A stretch of 64,000 nt of DNA from Francisella sp. SYW-9 (GCF_008711465.1 NZ_VXKQ01000008.1:165952-229951); one strand, 5' to 3'. Positions 30,942 through 40,366 are shown, numbered from the stretch's first letter. The notes: a model not told the origin generated them from the sequence alone. Numbers and translations: made by a program.

Positions 30942-31000
30942 GCACCCTTTTAGCAGATTGTTTTTCGTGTCCGCAAGCTGAGTTAACAAATCAACACGTT
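30942..31000 (-). promoter_or_regulatory. SAM-II riboswitch upstream of metY-metA
   Basis: On the minus strand the leader reads CGTGT (30994-30998), TGATTTG, then GCTTGC, then the P1 partner ACACG (30966-30970), an A-rich linker, and GCTAAAAGGG (30945-30954). Order and conserved words (GAUUU after the first P1 strand, CUUGC before the second, AAAA linker, GCUAAAAGGG at the 3' end) match the SAM-II (metA motif, Rfam SAM_alpha) pseudoknot. SAM-II RNAs control met genes mainly in alphaproteobacteria. The 3' end is about 72 bases from the metY start, longer than the usual direct masking of the ribosome site. Confidence 0.78.
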
Positions 31001-31043
31001 TATAAGCACCAGCTTATAAGTCTATATGAAACTAAATTTCATA
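31000..31043 (-). promoter_or_regulatory. Two perfect hairpins at the start of the metY leader
   Basis: TTATAAGC/GCTTATAA around an ACCA loop (31000-31019) and TATGAAA/TTTCATA around CTAAA (31025-31043) lie between the promoter and the riboswitch. They could protect the 5' end of the mRNA or serve as an operator; no known Met repressor box was recognised. Confidence 0.5.
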
Positions 31044-31048
31044 CTTTT

Positions 31049-31077
31049 AGCATAATCATAAGGTTTAACGTTGTCAA
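31049..31077 (-). promoter_or_regulatory. Sigma-70 promoter for metY-metA
   Basis: Minus-strand TTGACA (31072-31077) and TATGCT (31049-31054) are separated by exactly 17 bases. Transcription should start near 31042, giving a leader of about 170 bases that contains both hairpins and the whole SAM-II-like aptamer. Confidence 0.75.
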
Positions 31078-31135
31078 ACAGTTATACGACACTTTTTAAA
31101 AATTTATTTACAAAGATCTGGATGTATCCGTTTTA

Positions 31136-32053
31136 TCAAATATTTCTTAAATATTTGTTTATACCATTTAAGCTACAAAAATCATTACAGCTTAAGCAGT
31201 TAGTATAGGCATCATGTGAATTAAAAATATTCTTAAGAGCGAACCCTGGTCCAATTTCAACTACATTTGAATAACCATATTCTAATACACATTGAGAAAG
31301 TTTACCAAACTGTAGAGTTGTACTTAACTCTTTTGCCAAAAAATTTGTAGCTGATGCTGAAGTATAGTTCTTACTAAGGCTCAAGGAATCTATAATTGGG
31401 TATCGAAGGGAACAATTATCATACTGTTTAAGATAACTAGCAAACTTAGATGTCGCATCTTTTAGAAAATATGTATGAGATGGAACATTTACACTAACTT
31501 TTTTAACAAATTTTGCTCCTAGCTCTTTAACTACTTTTGCAAACACTTCAAGCTTACTATTTGATCCAGCAACTATAGCATGAGTATCTGAAAGACAAAT
31601 AGCTAGCTCACATTGATACTTATTTGCAACTTTTTTGATTTGAAAAACATCAAGACCATCTTTGACAGACATCATTGAAAACTTACTCTCATCATTATCT
31701 ATCGCATCAAGCATAAACTCAGCACGCATTGATACTAACTCTAGAGCCTTATCTAAACTTAAATTAGCAGAACAAATAAATGCTATAGCCTCACCTAAAC
31801 TATAGCCACAAAGACCACTATCTGACTTTATAGATAATAAATCAAAGATCCCCTTAGATAATATAGTTATAAACAACTGAGCAAATTTTTGATCAAATAA
31901 ATACTTACTAAAGTCATTCTTGTTTAATAGATTTACATCAACTAATTTTGCTGCTTCTTCTAAAAAAGTAACTCCTCTTTCATCCTCAGATAAAAGTTTA
32001 AACATATCTACATTTTGCAAACCTTGGCCACTAAAAGCATACATTATTGCCAT
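31136..32053 (-). CDS. mdcH: Malonate decarboxylase malonyl transacylase subunit
   Basis: A 305-residue FabD-like acyltransferase. AFSGQGLQ at the N-terminus, the nucleophile Ser in GLCGYSLGEAIAF (about 82-94), and SVNVPSHTYFLK with the catalytic His. It loads malonyl onto the carrier domain to start the malonate decarboxylase cycle. It is the last gene of the operon, starting 10 bases before the stop of mdcB, with AGGA upstream of ATG 32053. The conserved small residues around the active Ser argue against it being the housekeeping fatty-acid enzyme. Confidence 0.88.
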   Translation of the reverse strand: MAIMYAFSGQGLQNVDMFKLLSEDERGVTFLEEAAKLVDVNLLNKNDFSKYLFDQKFAQLFITILSKGIFDLLSIKSDSGLCGYSLGEAIAFICSANLSLDKALELVSMRAEFMLDAIDNDESKFSMMSVKDGLDVFQIKKVANKYQCELAICLSDTHAIVAGSNSKLEVFAKVVKELGAKFVKKVSVNVPSHTYFLKDATSKFASYLKQYDNCSLRYPIIDSLSLSKNYTSASATNFLAKELSTTLQFGKLSQCVLEYGYSNVVEIGPGFALKNIFNSHDAYTNCLSCNDFCSLNGINKYLRNI

Positions 32054-32877
32054 ACTAAATCCTTATAGTAATACTGACCTAATAACAATAGTAAAGCTAT
32101 CATATCAGCTACTCCTCCAGGACTAATATTTGCCGAAGAGAATTCTCTATGCACAGAAACTGCATTGTTCAATAATTCTGTTGATTGACAATTTAATAAA
32201 TCCTTTGAACGGTTTTTTGCGTATATGAGAGTATCATAACCACATCTATTTAAAATGTTTGTATCATCCATATTCTGCATTAAATATCCGTAAGCATTGG
32301 CGATGGATATATTTAAACCATTATCTTTATAGTTATATACAAATTCCTCAAAATAATCAAAAACTATAGAATAACCATCTATAGCTAAATCCTTAGCTCC
32401 CTTAATATTATATTTTTCTCTTTGCTGCTGGCGTGACTTAGGTATCAATGTATCATGCATTTGTAATGGCTTTTGCCACTGTGACATAAAGGACTCTTTT
32501 AGATCTGATAAATCTATAACATCATCAAAAGAAGCAAGTGTTGCACTCATAAGCCCTAAGGCAAATATTGCTCCTTTGTGAGTATTTATATCATTAGTCG
32601 CTCGCAACATTGTATTTTCAGCTTGTATTGCTAATTTCTTAAGCGTAAGAAAATCACATCCTTTATTTGCATGTTCAACAACTTGTGAAAAATAATTCCT
32701 TAAAGTAAATAAACTCTTATAAAAAGTACTAGCATTCATATCATTATGGGCACCACTATCTACAAAACTAACCAAACCAGGTTTAGGATAGCTCTTTAAC
32801 TCTAAAAAAAGAGCTTTTACAGCATAGCTAGCTATTTTTTTATAATTAGTTCTCATACAAGGTTGGCTCAAGCTCAT
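32044..32877 (-). CDS. mdcB: Triphosphoribosyl-dephospho-CoA synthase
   Basis: About 277 residues from ATG 32877; in-frame ATGs also exist at 32901 and 32856. The CitG/MdcB signature is clear: ELKSYPKPGLVSFVDSGAHNDMNA, NTHKGAIFALGLM with a THKG metal/ATP site, and the late SVHREFSSANISPGGVADMIALLLLL. It builds the unusual prosthetic group 2'-(5''-triphosphoribosyl)-3'-dephospho-CoA from ATP and dephospho-CoA; MdcG then attaches it to the carrier Ser. It overlaps mdcG slightly at its 5' end and mdcH by 10 bases at its 3' end, so the operon is tightly packed. Confidence 0.9.
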   Translation of the reverse strand: MSLSQPCMRTNYKKIASYAVKALFLELKSYPKPGLVSFVDSGAHNDMNASTFYKSLFTLRNYFSQVVEHANKGCDFLTLKKLAIQAENTMLRATNDINTHKGAIFALGLMSATLASFDDVIDLSDLKESFMSQWQKPLQMHDTLIPKSRQQQREKYNIKGAKDLAIDGYSIVFDYFEEFVYNYKDNGLNISIANAYGYLMQNMDDTNILNRCGYDTLIYAKNRSKDLLNCQSTELLNNAVSVHREFSSANISPGGVADMIALLLLLGQYYYKDLVWQ

Positions 32878-33511
32878 ATAATTCTCTTTTATCAATAGCA
32901 TATACAGATAATTTTGTTTTACATATCACATCATTAGTTTTATCACTAATTAGCTCTCTTAAATTAATATCTCCAATATTATTAAAGCGTATTTCAATAT
33001 CAATCTTACGGCTTAGACATCTTTGAAGACCATCAAGAAGACTTTTTAAAGAGATTATAGTTTGTCCACTATATATCAAAAGCATATCTATATCTGAGGT
33101 TTCTGTAAAAAGTTCTTTTTTAGTCAGATAACTAATAGCATAAGATCCATAAACGTAGATTTCGTTTTGATCAAAAGTTTTGGTTCTCCATTCGAAATAT
33201 TCAGATATTTCTTTTAAGGTTGGTGGTAATTGTATCTTAATAATATCAGTACTTTCAAACAGCATTGCCGCTTTTATTTTATGGCTTTTTTCTAGTGTAG
33301 AGATGGCAAGCTTAATTCCATTTTGAGCATTTTCCTGTCTTGCTACAATCAATGGATACGAATTTTTGATCCAAGCTTTAACAATATCTAAATGATTTTT
33401 ATAAAAATCATCTGAATTAAATGTAGCATTAGGTTTCACATAGGCAATATTATGTCGATCTAATAAATTATCTAGCTGTTTAATATTTGCTCCATCACAG
33501 GTAAAGCCCAC
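32846..33511 (-). CDS. mdcG: Malonate decarboxylase holo-carrier synthase (phosphoribosyl-dephospho-CoA transferase)
   Basis: A 221-residue nucleotidyltransferase-fold protein. The start is GTG at 33511, supported by GGAGG six bases upstream, although this places 40 bases inside mdcE. The catalytic centre is YGSYAISYLTKKELFTETSDIDMLLIY (the GS...DxD pattern of pol-beta-type transferases) near 139-166. The N-terminal RHNIAYVKPNATFNS and PLIVARQ resemble other MdcG proteins. It transfers the prosthetic group made by MdcB onto Ser of the MdcC domain with release of pyrophosphate. Confidence 0.85.
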   Translation of the reverse strand: MGFTCDGANIKQLDNLLDRHNIAYVKPNATFNSDDFYKNHLDIVKAWIKNSYPLIVARQENAQNGIKLAISTLEKSHKIKAAMLFESTDIIKIQLPPTLKEISEYFEWRTKTFDQNEIYVYGSYAISYLTKKELFTETSDIDMLLIYSGQTIISLKSLLDGLQRCLSRKIDIEIRFNNIGDINLRELISDKTNDVICKTKLSVYAIDKRELYELEPTLYEN

Positions 33512-34173
33512 TTTCTCCCTCCTCGCTCAAAGCCCAATTTTGCACGCTCATCACCCTCATAATCAAGATATAAATCTTTTTTTAAGTTCTCTGGGATTTC
33601 TTCAATATTTAGGACTTTATGTATGCCACCTAAATTTTTGAAATTTTCTATTCCTGGAGCAAATACTGCCGAAGTTTTACTAAGCTCTTCTAATCTTGAT
33701 TGAGAAATCTTTGTAACTTTGGCCATTCCTTCTAACCACATCACAGCTACTTTAGCTTCTGGAAGTGCATAGATCTGATCACACATTAAACCAAAAGCAA
33801 TGAAACCTCCTCCTATTGCTTGATTATATACCGCAGAAATTAATGTATGACCACTATTTCTAGCTACCTCCAAAGCTTCTAAAAGATGTGCAAAATATTG
33901 ATTCATACTTAACCATTCATCTTGCATTGCTAGCTTTTGACCTGCCACATCAACAGGCATAAAAATAGGAGTCTGCTTACCTTCCTCAATAGTTTCAACA
34001 ACCTTCTCAGCCATCAACAATGCCTGCTTAACACCTAAAAAGGTATCGTTTTCAACACCTAATATCTTAACAGGTTTACCATCTAAAATAGCTTGACCAA
34101 ATACAACACCGTCAGTAGTGTCGTAGCTGCAACCCTCCGCAAATACACTATTTAAAAAGTCATTAGTTTTCAT
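33472..34173 (-). CDS. mdcE: Malonate decarboxylase gamma subunit
   Basis: A 233-residue crotonase/carboxyltransferase-fold protein. VFGQAILDGKPVKILGV, the oxyanion segment AVYNQAIGGGFIAFGLMCDQIYAL, AVMWLEGMAKVTKIS and VFAPGIENFKNLGGIHKV match MdcE. With MdcD it decarboxylates the carrier-bound malonyl thioester to acetyl. The ATG follows the mdcCD stop by one base, with its AGGAG lying in the end of that gene, so the two chains are made in step. Confidence 0.9.
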   Translation of the reverse strand: MKTNDFLNSVFAEGCSYDTTDGVVFGQAILDGKPVKILGVENDTFLGVKQALLMAEKVVETIEEGKQTPIFMPVDVAGQKLAMQDEWLSMNQYFAHLLEALEVARNSGHTLISAVYNQAIGGGFIAFGLMCDQIYALPEAKVAVMWLEGMAKVTKISQSRLEELSKTSAVFAPGIENFKNLGGIHKVLNIEEIPENLKKDLYLDYEGDERAKLGFERGGRKWALPVMEQILNS

Positions 34174-34174
34174 A

Positions 34175-35365
34175 TTAACTCCTTTTGATATCTTCAGCTA
34201 TTTTTAGAAAATCACTATAATTCATATCAAAAATCTTATCAGCTAATTCACCATAGTTATTCTCATTAAGATACTCTGCTTCTTCTCTACAATCTCCAGA
34301 GTCTAATAACCTTTGTTTAAGTAGCTTTTGTTCAGCTTTAACTACTTCTAAATCTAATCTGGCTTCTTTTTGCAATGCTTCACTAATTCTGATTCGAATC
34401 GTATCTATATTATTATCAGCAAAAAGTTCAACCTCACTATTTAGATAACGTGTTTTACCGCCATAAACTCTCCATACAAGGGCTCGATCATTAGCATCAA
34501 ATGCTTCAATACCTTTAACTGCTTGGATAACTTCGGCCCCTGAGACGCCCATTCGTGATACTTCAGAAACAATTCGACAATCTAGCGTTGCCGCAATAAT
34601 TCCCATGCCTCCATAGGCACCATTTTTACCACAGATGACACCTATTGTTTTGACTCCATTCCTTCTTGCAGCAAATATAGATCTGATAATTTCAGATATA
34701 GCAATCTCTCCGGCATTTGCCTCATGTAAACGGACACCGCCACTATCAATCAGTAAAATAACTGCTTCTATATTTTCCTTCACTGCTTTTTTAAATAATG
34801 CATTTAGCTTTGCACCGTGCATCTCTCCAACAGCGCCACCAATAAAATCCTTCTGTTGTGCAGCAACAAATACTTTTTTATTTTTAAAATTAGCTCTACC
34901 TAAAACAATACCATCATCATGCTCACTAGTTATTCCTAGATCATCGAGATGATGACTATAGCAGCCATCTTTACAATTAAATTCCTCAAAGTTTTCAAAA
35001 AGAGAAGCTATCCTGCTTCTAGCATCAAGCTCCAGATAATTATTACCCTTTGGAACTTCTTGCTTATAGTATACTTCAATTGCCTGTCTTAACCTAAGAG
35101 CTACAACAGCTGGCGTTGCTCCGCTATCATTTATTCTGAAACCTAATGCTTCTGGCTTATACTCATCAACAAAATATGTACATACTGCTTGCCATAACTG
35201 TTCAAAACCATCTACTGATGTAAATATGTCAAATGTTACTTTACTTTCTCGCTTACTTTTGTCTACTAACACTTCACAATTTCCAGAACCTACAACACCT
35301 ATAGTACAAGCTAAGCCTTTCGTTGTTGACTTCGTTGCCTCAAATACATAGTTTAATTTTTGCAT
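34175..35365 (-). CDS. mdcD: Fused malonate decarboxylase carrier (delta) and beta subunits, MdcC-MdcD
   Basis: A 396-residue protein. Residues about 1-107 are the MdcC acyl carrier: VVGSGNCEVLV with the prosthetic-group Ser27, TSVDGFEQLWQAV, and SGATPAVVALRLRQAIEVYY. From about 112 (YLELDARSRIASLFE) the MdcD beta subunit follows: GIVLGRANFKNKKVFVAAQQ, GGAVGEMHGAKL, DSGGVRLHEANAGE and GAYGGMGIIAATLD. The two parts have the lengths of the normally separate subunits (about 100 and 285). The frame is continuous and no other mdcC exists in the operon, so the fusion is real in this sequence. The carrier holds acetyl/malonyl thioesters on a dephospho-CoA arm. Confidence 0.88.
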   Translation of the reverse strand: MQKLNYVFEATKSTTKGLACTIGVVGSGNCEVLVDKSKRESKVTFDIFTSVDGFEQLWQAVCTYFVDEYKPEALGFRINDSGATPAVVALRLRQAIEVYYKQEVPKGNNYLELDARSRIASLFENFEEFNCKDGCYSHHLDDLGITSEHDDGIVLGRANFKNKKVFVAAQQKDFIGGAVGEMHGAKLNALFKKAVKENIEAVILLIDSGGVRLHEANAGEIAISEIIRSIFAARRNGVKTIGVICGKNGAYGGMGIIAATLDCRIVSEVSRMGVSGAEVIQAVKGIEAFDANDRALVWRVYGGKTRYLNSEVELFADNNIDTIRIRISEALQKEARLDLEVVKAEQKLLKQRLLDSGDCREEAEYLNENNYGELADKIFDMNYSDFLKIAEDIKRS

Positions 35366-35375
35366 ATCAACCTAC

Positions 35376-37022
35376 CTACCAGTTTCTAAATTTACTTGGT
35401 GCTTTATATAATCCTCCCGAAATATCTACAAGGTCACGTATAGATTTAGCTGCAAGTAAATCTCTAGAGGCATCACTAAGTTTTATCCCTAAATCTTCAG
35501 GGCGCTGAATCACTCCTCTTTCTCTTAGCTTGGCAACCTTTTGTTTATCTCTTGCTAATCCAACTGGCGTATAACCTGCTACTCCTCGAATCGCCTGCTC
35601 TCTTTCATCTGCATTTTTACACATCAAAAGATTTGCGATACCTTCTTCTGTAACAACATGCGATATATCATCACCATAAATCATTACCGGAGGTAAATCT
35701 GCTTTCATTTCTTTTTGCAAATCCCAAGCATCAAGATTTTCAACGAATGTTGGCTTGCCAGAACCCTGGAATGTCTCGATCATTTGTATTACTAACTTTC
35801 TCCCACGTGGCATCTTATTAGAAGTAGCTTGTGTAATCTCTTGCCCTGCTTTTAGCCATGCATAAGAGGAATGTCGTCTACCTAAAGAATCACAACCCAT
35901 ATTTGGAGCTCCTCCGAATCCAGCCACACGTCCTTTTGTTGCAGTTGAACTGTTTGCTTGTAAATCCATCTGTAAAGTTGCCCCAATAAATACATCGCAA
36001 CCATAATGCCCCGCTAACTGACCGAATAACCTATTTGATCTAAGTGACCCATCTCTTCCTGTAAAAAACACATCTGACCTTGCTTTGACATAATCATTCA
36101 TACCAAGCTCTCCACCAACAGAGTGGATAGATTCAACAAAACCTGCTTCAATTGCAGGAATTAGCGTTGGTAATGGATTAACCATCCAATGTTTACAGAT
36201 TTTCCCTTTTAAGCCTAATGATTCGGCATATGTAGGTAAAATAAGCTCTATGGCACAAGTATTAAAACCAACCCCATGATTAAGGCGATTAACCTGATAT
36301 GGAGCATATATACCTTTAATAACCATCATAGCCATTAAGATTTTGATCTCATCTATTAAAGCTGGATCTCTAGTAAATAGTGGCTCAATATAGCAAGGCT
36401 CTGGTGATTCTATTATTACATCAACCCAATCACCCGGTATATCAACTCGTGGAAGCTTATCGACAATTTTATTAACTTGTACTATTATCAAGCCCTTTTT
36501 AAATGAAGTTGCCTCAACAATTGCTGGCGTCTCTTCAGTATTTGCTCCAGTATATAGATTGCCAGCTCTATCTGCTTGCTCTGCAACAATAAGTGCTACA
36601 TTTGGCGTCAGATCCATTACCATTCGAGCATATAGCTCATTATAAGTATGTATATTGCCGATCTCAATCTTACCATTTTTAATCATCTGCGACAGTCTAA
36701 TTGACTGAGGACCTGAGAAACTAAAATCAACCTTTGAAGCAATCCCTTTATCAAAAATATCTAAATGTTGAGATAATGAAATAGCAGATTGTATCATATG
36801 AAGATGATTAACTTTTGAAACATCACAAGCCAATAATGATTTAGCTAAAAAACTTGCTTGCTTTTGATTATCCCCTTCGATACAGACTTTATCTTTTGGT
36901 AAAATGGCATTTTCTAATAATGATACACAATCACTACTTTTACAAACTTTACCATCTAAAAACTTACTTATAGAACGAACTCTACTTTGATACTCTTTTT
37001 CTAGACTACTCCAATCTCTCAC
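35376..37022 (-). CDS. mdcA: Malonate decarboxylase alpha subunit (acetyl:malonate carrier transferase)
   Basis: A 548-residue CoA-transferase-like protein starting at GTG 37022, with GGGAG upstream. Typical MdcA stretches are QADRAGNLYTGANTEETPAIVEA, VDVIIESPEPCYIEPLFTRDPA, GFNTCAIELILPTYAESLGLKG, the long GGELGMNDYVKARSDVFFTGRDGSLRSNR region (split here for length), GFGGAPNMGCDSLGRRHSS, and QGSGKPTFVENLDAWDLQ. It swaps acetyl on the carrier for malonyl. It is the first gene of mdcA-mdcCD-mdcE-mdcG-mdcB-mdcH. No malonate transporter or mdcR regulator is next to the operon; the 81-base gap before it carries only a small hairpin (37084-37099). Confidence 0.93.
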   Translation of the reverse strand: MRDWSSLEKEYQSRVRSISKFLDGKVCKSSDCVSLLENAILPKDKVCIEGDNQKQASFLAKSLLACDVSKVNHLHMIQSAISLSQHLDIFDKGIASKVDFSFSGPQSIRLSQMIKNGKIEIGNIHTYNELYARMVMDLTPNVALIVAEQADRAGNLYTGANTEETPAIVEATSFKKGLIIVQVNKIVDKLPRVDIPGDWVDVIIESPEPCYIEPLFTRDPALIDEIKILMAMMVIKGIYAPYQVNRLNHGVGFNTCAIELILPTYAESLGLKGKICKHWMVNPLPTLIPAIEAGFVESIHSVGGELGMNDYVKARSDVFFTGRDGSLRSNRLFGQLAGHYGCDVFIGATLQMDLQANSSTATKGRVAGFGGAPNMGCDSLGRRHSSYAWLKAGQEITQATSNKMPRGRKLVIQMIETFQGSGKPTFVENLDAWDLQKEMKADLPPVMIYGDDISHVVTEEGIANLLMCKNADEREQAIRGVAGYTPVGLARDKQKVAKLRERGVIQRPEDLGIKLSDASRDLLAAKSIRDLVDISGGLYKAPSKFRNW

Positions 37023-37103
37023 GGAGAAACAACTCCCAAAAAAAATCCCTATACAAAAAGTCTACGAGAAAAGTATATCATTCACAAGCGATAACTTGTT
37101 TGT

Positions 37104-38033
37104 CTACGATTTAAAACTCAGTATTGATTTTACTTTTGAAATAAACATCGGAATAAGTAAATCTTTTTTCATCTGCTTCCATGGTTTAATAACAACCTCT
37201 ATAAAGGAATCTCTCTGCCAAAGATTTTCCGTATATTTTTTTATACGCTGACTATCTCCCCACAGGTACTCTCCTAAATTTAGAAAATCTAATCTCCATA
37301 AAAACACTCCTAAATAAATATCTATAGCAGAGAAGTCTTTGCCTAGGGCAAACTGATCACTATGACTCTGTAAATACTCATTTAACTTAGCTATAGCCTC
37401 TTTTGTGCCTTGTAAAGTTTGCTCCATTAGCTTTGGACTATGAACAATCTTATTTGTTCTAGAAACAACTTTAAGTTTATTCTCAAAAGCTCTCCTTAAA
37501 AAAGGATCATTTGAATGCTTCTTGATCTTCTTCTCTAAAATTTCAATTTTATTCTGATGACTATTTTTAGAAAGAAACCTAAACATAAAAGGTCTTTTAG
37601 CAACAGAAACATCTCCATAAGTTAATGCTTCAGGATCAATTTGATCTACTAATGTTTGCAAATATTCAAATTCTTTTTGAAGCTTTTTATCTACTGGAAA
37701 TAAGGTTGCATGTATAGAAAAATATTTATCTGCAAATTTAGCGATGTTATAGGCATTATTCGTCACTTTACCATCTATAACAAGAATAGGAACAACACAA
37801 AATGGTGAAATTCTTACGAACTTAGGATCATACTGCTGACAAGCATTATTTATTAATATCATATGACTCTCATATTTAGCATTCTTCTCAGCTAATGCTT
37901 GTCTAGCAATTTGTGAGTAAAGTGAGCCAGGGAAATAATAAAGATGAACTCCTTTTTGAGGAGCATATTTATTATGTTTTTGAGTAAAGACCTTTTCTTT
38001 GAGATCTTGTGTGCTGTATGTAAATTCGTTCAT
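37104..38033 (-). CDS. Glutathione S-transferase-like protein
   Basis: About 309 residues from ATG 38033, which has GGGGA at good spacing; a TTG one codon earlier is less likely. An N-terminal thioredoxin-fold half (HLYYFPGSLYSQIARQALAE; VPILVIDGKVTNNAYNIAKF, about 29-110) is followed by an all-helical half with FALGKDFSAIDIYLGVFLWRLDFLNL (about 228-253). This is the GST layout, with an insert of about 60 residues between the halves and a basic C-terminal amphipathic tail (LLIPMFISKVKSILSFKS) that might touch the membrane, somewhat like GDAP1-type GSTs. The substrate is unknown. It is upstream of mdcA on the same strand. Confidence 0.75.
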   Translation of the reverse strand: MNEFTYSTQDLKEKVFTQKHNKYAPQKGVHLYYFPGSLYSQIARQALAEKNAKYESHMILINNACQQYDPKFVRISPFCVVPILVIDGKVTNNAYNIAKFADKYFSIHATLFPVDKKLQKEFEYLQTLVDQIDPEALTYGDVSVAKRPFMFRFLSKNSHQNKIEILEKKIKKHSNDPFLRRAFENKLKVVSRTNKIVHSPKLMEQTLQGTKEAIAKLNEYLQSHSDQFALGKDFSAIDIYLGVFLWRLDFLNLGEYLWGDSQRIKKYTENLWQRDSFIEVVIKPWKQMKKDLLIPMFISKVKSILSFKS

Positions 38034-38161
38034 CAATTAAGTCCCCTATAACGAATATACTTACAGTATTACAAATAAATTAGCTCTTGTCATCTTAAAA
38101 CCAGTGTTTTAAGACTGTATATAACTTTATAATATTCCCTATAGCAAGACTCAATAGAAAG

Positions 38162-39142
38162 TTATAGATTCACTAGACTATTATTCTTAATAAATTCTAT
38201 TATTTCATTTTTATAACCAAAACATATCCCTACAACAGTATCTGCCGCGCCATAATATATAGCAACTTTCTCACCATCACATAAAGCTGCACAAGGAAAC
38301 ACTACATTTGGCACATCACCTGTAAGCTCATACGATGCCGCTGGTGCTAATAAATATGGCTTCGTACGGTATAAAACTTTATCTGGATTCTGTAAATCTA
38401 AAAGTGCAGCACCCATTGAATAACGGAAACCATTACAAGTATTAATCACACCATGATAAAAGATCAACCAACCATCATCTGTCTTGATCGGAACTGATCC
38501 AGCACCTATCTTGGTACACTGCCAAGCACTTTGGTCAAAAGGTGTCACTTTCATCACACAACGATGCTCTCCCCAATATTTCATATCAGGACTATAGCTT
38601 ATATAGATATCACCAAAGGGAGTATGACCATTATCACTTGGACGACTAAGCATTGCATATTTACCATTTATTTTTTCTGGAAACAAAACTCCATTTCTAT
38701 TAAAAGGTAAGAATGCATTTTCACACTGGTAGAATTTTTTAAAATCATAAGTATATGCTATACCAATAGTTGGACCATGATAGCCATTACACCAAGTTAT
38801 CCAATATCTATCTTCAATCCATGTAACTCTAGGATCATACTTATAATCAGAGTCTATCATTTGAGTATTTCCACAATCCATAATGATTGGATCATGATTT
38901 ATATCCCAATTTATACCATCTTTACTAAATCCCGCATGTATATTCATCTGCACAGCTTTATTATCACAACGAAAAACTCCAGCAAAACCATTTTCAAAAG
39001 GCACTACAGCACTATTAAAAATACTATTTGATGTTGGAATAGCATAGCGCTGTATTATTGGATTGGCAGAATATCTCCAAATGACATCTTGGCATCCTTC
39101 AGGTTTTGACTCAAATGGTATATTTAACTCTTCAAATTTCAT
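38162..39142 (-). CDS. Glycoside hydrolase family 130 phosphorylase
   Basis: A 326-residue five-bladed beta-propeller enzyme. GH130 hallmarks: [17 protein letters not shown] near the start, [28 protein letters not shown] (the DPR with catalytic Asp), [13 protein letters not shown] and the final [14 protein letters not shown]. These enzymes cleave beta-mannosides with phosphate (for example 4-O-beta-mannosyl-glucose or manno-oligosaccharides) in the cytoplasm. It lies 20 bases after the MFS permease gene, which probably once imported the sugar. The exact bond specificity cannot be judged from sequence alone. Confidence 0.85.
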   Translation of the reverse strand: MKFEELNIPFESKPEGCQDVIWRYSANPIIQRYAIPTSNSIFNSAVVPFENGFAGVFRCDNKAVQMNIHAGFSKDGINWDINHDPIIMDCGNTQMIDSDYKYDPRVTWIEDRYWITWCNGYHGPTIGIAYTYDFKKFYQCENAFLPFNRNGVLFPEKINGKYAMLSRPSDNGHTPFGDIYISYSPDMKYWGEHRCVMKVTPFDQSAWQCTKIGAGSVPIKTDDGWLIFYHGVINTCNGFRYSMGAALLDLQNPDKVLYRTKPYLLAPAASYELTGDVPNVVFPCAALCDGEKVAIYYGAADTVVGICFGYKNEIIEFIKNNSLVNL

Positions 39143-39162
39143 TATAAAATCCTTAATTTGAC

Positions 39163-40357
39163 TTACGATTTACTTTCTATTTTGCTATCTGAATATCGAT
39201 ATGGTACAAAGTATGTCACTAAAAATGCTGGAATAGTAGCAAATAAAACTCCTATAAAAAACCATTTATAGCCCAGTAAATCACTAAAATATCCACTTAA
39301 CATAGATGGGAACATAAATCCCAAATTCATAATTGATGTTGCAAAAGCATAATGTGCCATCTTATATTTACCTGGTGCGACCTGCTGCATCATAAATAAA
39401 ATCAATCCGACAAATCCAAAACCATAACCGAAATACTCTAATACAACACAACTTGAAATAACATAATAATTTTGAGTTTGTGTAAATGCCAAATATGCAT
39501 AAACTGCAAATGGTATATTAAAACAAGATACTAAAACCATTCTAGCATTTCTAAGCCCTCTCTTGGCAATAAAATATCCACCACCGATAGAACCAAAAAC
39601 AAATGCTGCTGTACCAAAGGTTCCATATATCAAACTATATTGCTCTGTAGATAGACCCAACCCTCCTACACTAACTGCAGATATTGAAAATAATGGAGCT
39701 ATTTTTATAGCAAATCCTTCGGCAAAGCGATAGAAAACTATAAAAACAATAAACCAAATAATATGTTTTTTCTTAAAGAAAGTTACTACAACATCTACAA
39801 AAACCTTCAAACCCTGCTTAACTAATTTACCTTGCAAATTATTTGCTTCTTCCTTAGGTAACACTAAAAGGTGATATAAACATAGTACAAACATTAATAT
39901 TCCAAAAACAACCATAGTAATCTCCCAAGCCTTTACAGTTCCTAGTTGATTTTGTAAACTCCCTGCCAAATATATTAAAGGTCCTGCAGCAATAATTTTT
40001 GCAATATTATAAAATGCCCCCTGCCAACCTATATATTTCGCTTGAGTTTTAGGATCAAGAACATTTATATAAAGCCCATCTGTAGCTATATCATTCGTAG
40101 ATCCCATAAATGCCACAATTGCCAATAGTGCTATAGAATATCTAAAAAAACCATCTAATGATCTCTAAGAAAGGACTCCAAAAAGGCTTAAGGCTCCATG
40201 GAAGGATCAAAAGACCTGTCCAGAATGTTATTTGAGCATCATTTATACCTAAATTTTTATACATCACAGATGATACTTGTGCTATAAATATAAAAGGAAA
40301 ACCCATTGCAAAGTAGGCACTTAATATCCAAGTAATAGGTGTTTTTTTATTAAGCAT
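39163..40357 (-). pseudogene. Frameshifted and internally shortened MFS sugar permease (AmpG-like)
   Basis: The N-terminal piece begins at ATG 40357 (MLNKKTPITWILSAYFAMGF), covers helices 1-2 (QITFWTGLLILPWSLKPF), and runs into a T7 tract (A at 40144-40150 on the plus strand) and a stop. With one T fewer the frame continues FFRYSIALLAIVAFMGSTND and on through the remaining helices to 39163. Even so, helix 3 and its loops (about 35-50 residues) appear to be missing between SPFLEIIR and WFFRYS, so the gene is probably dead rather than phase-variable. It belongs with the GH130 gene: uptake of a mannoside, now apparently lost. Confidence 0.75.
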
Positions 40358-40366
40358 AGTGATCAA

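Noticed and set aside
30873..31080. SAM-I (S-box), TPP or T-box leader ahead of metY
   Set aside because: The S-box core, the THI-box and the T-box AGGGTGG bulge are all absent, whereas the order of the SAM-II elements fits.
35376..37022. Propionate or acetate CoA-transferase identity for the MdcA protein
   Set aside because: The operon partners (carrier, beta, gamma, prosthetic-group enzymes and malonyl transacylase) and MdcA-specific segments define malonate decarboxylase.
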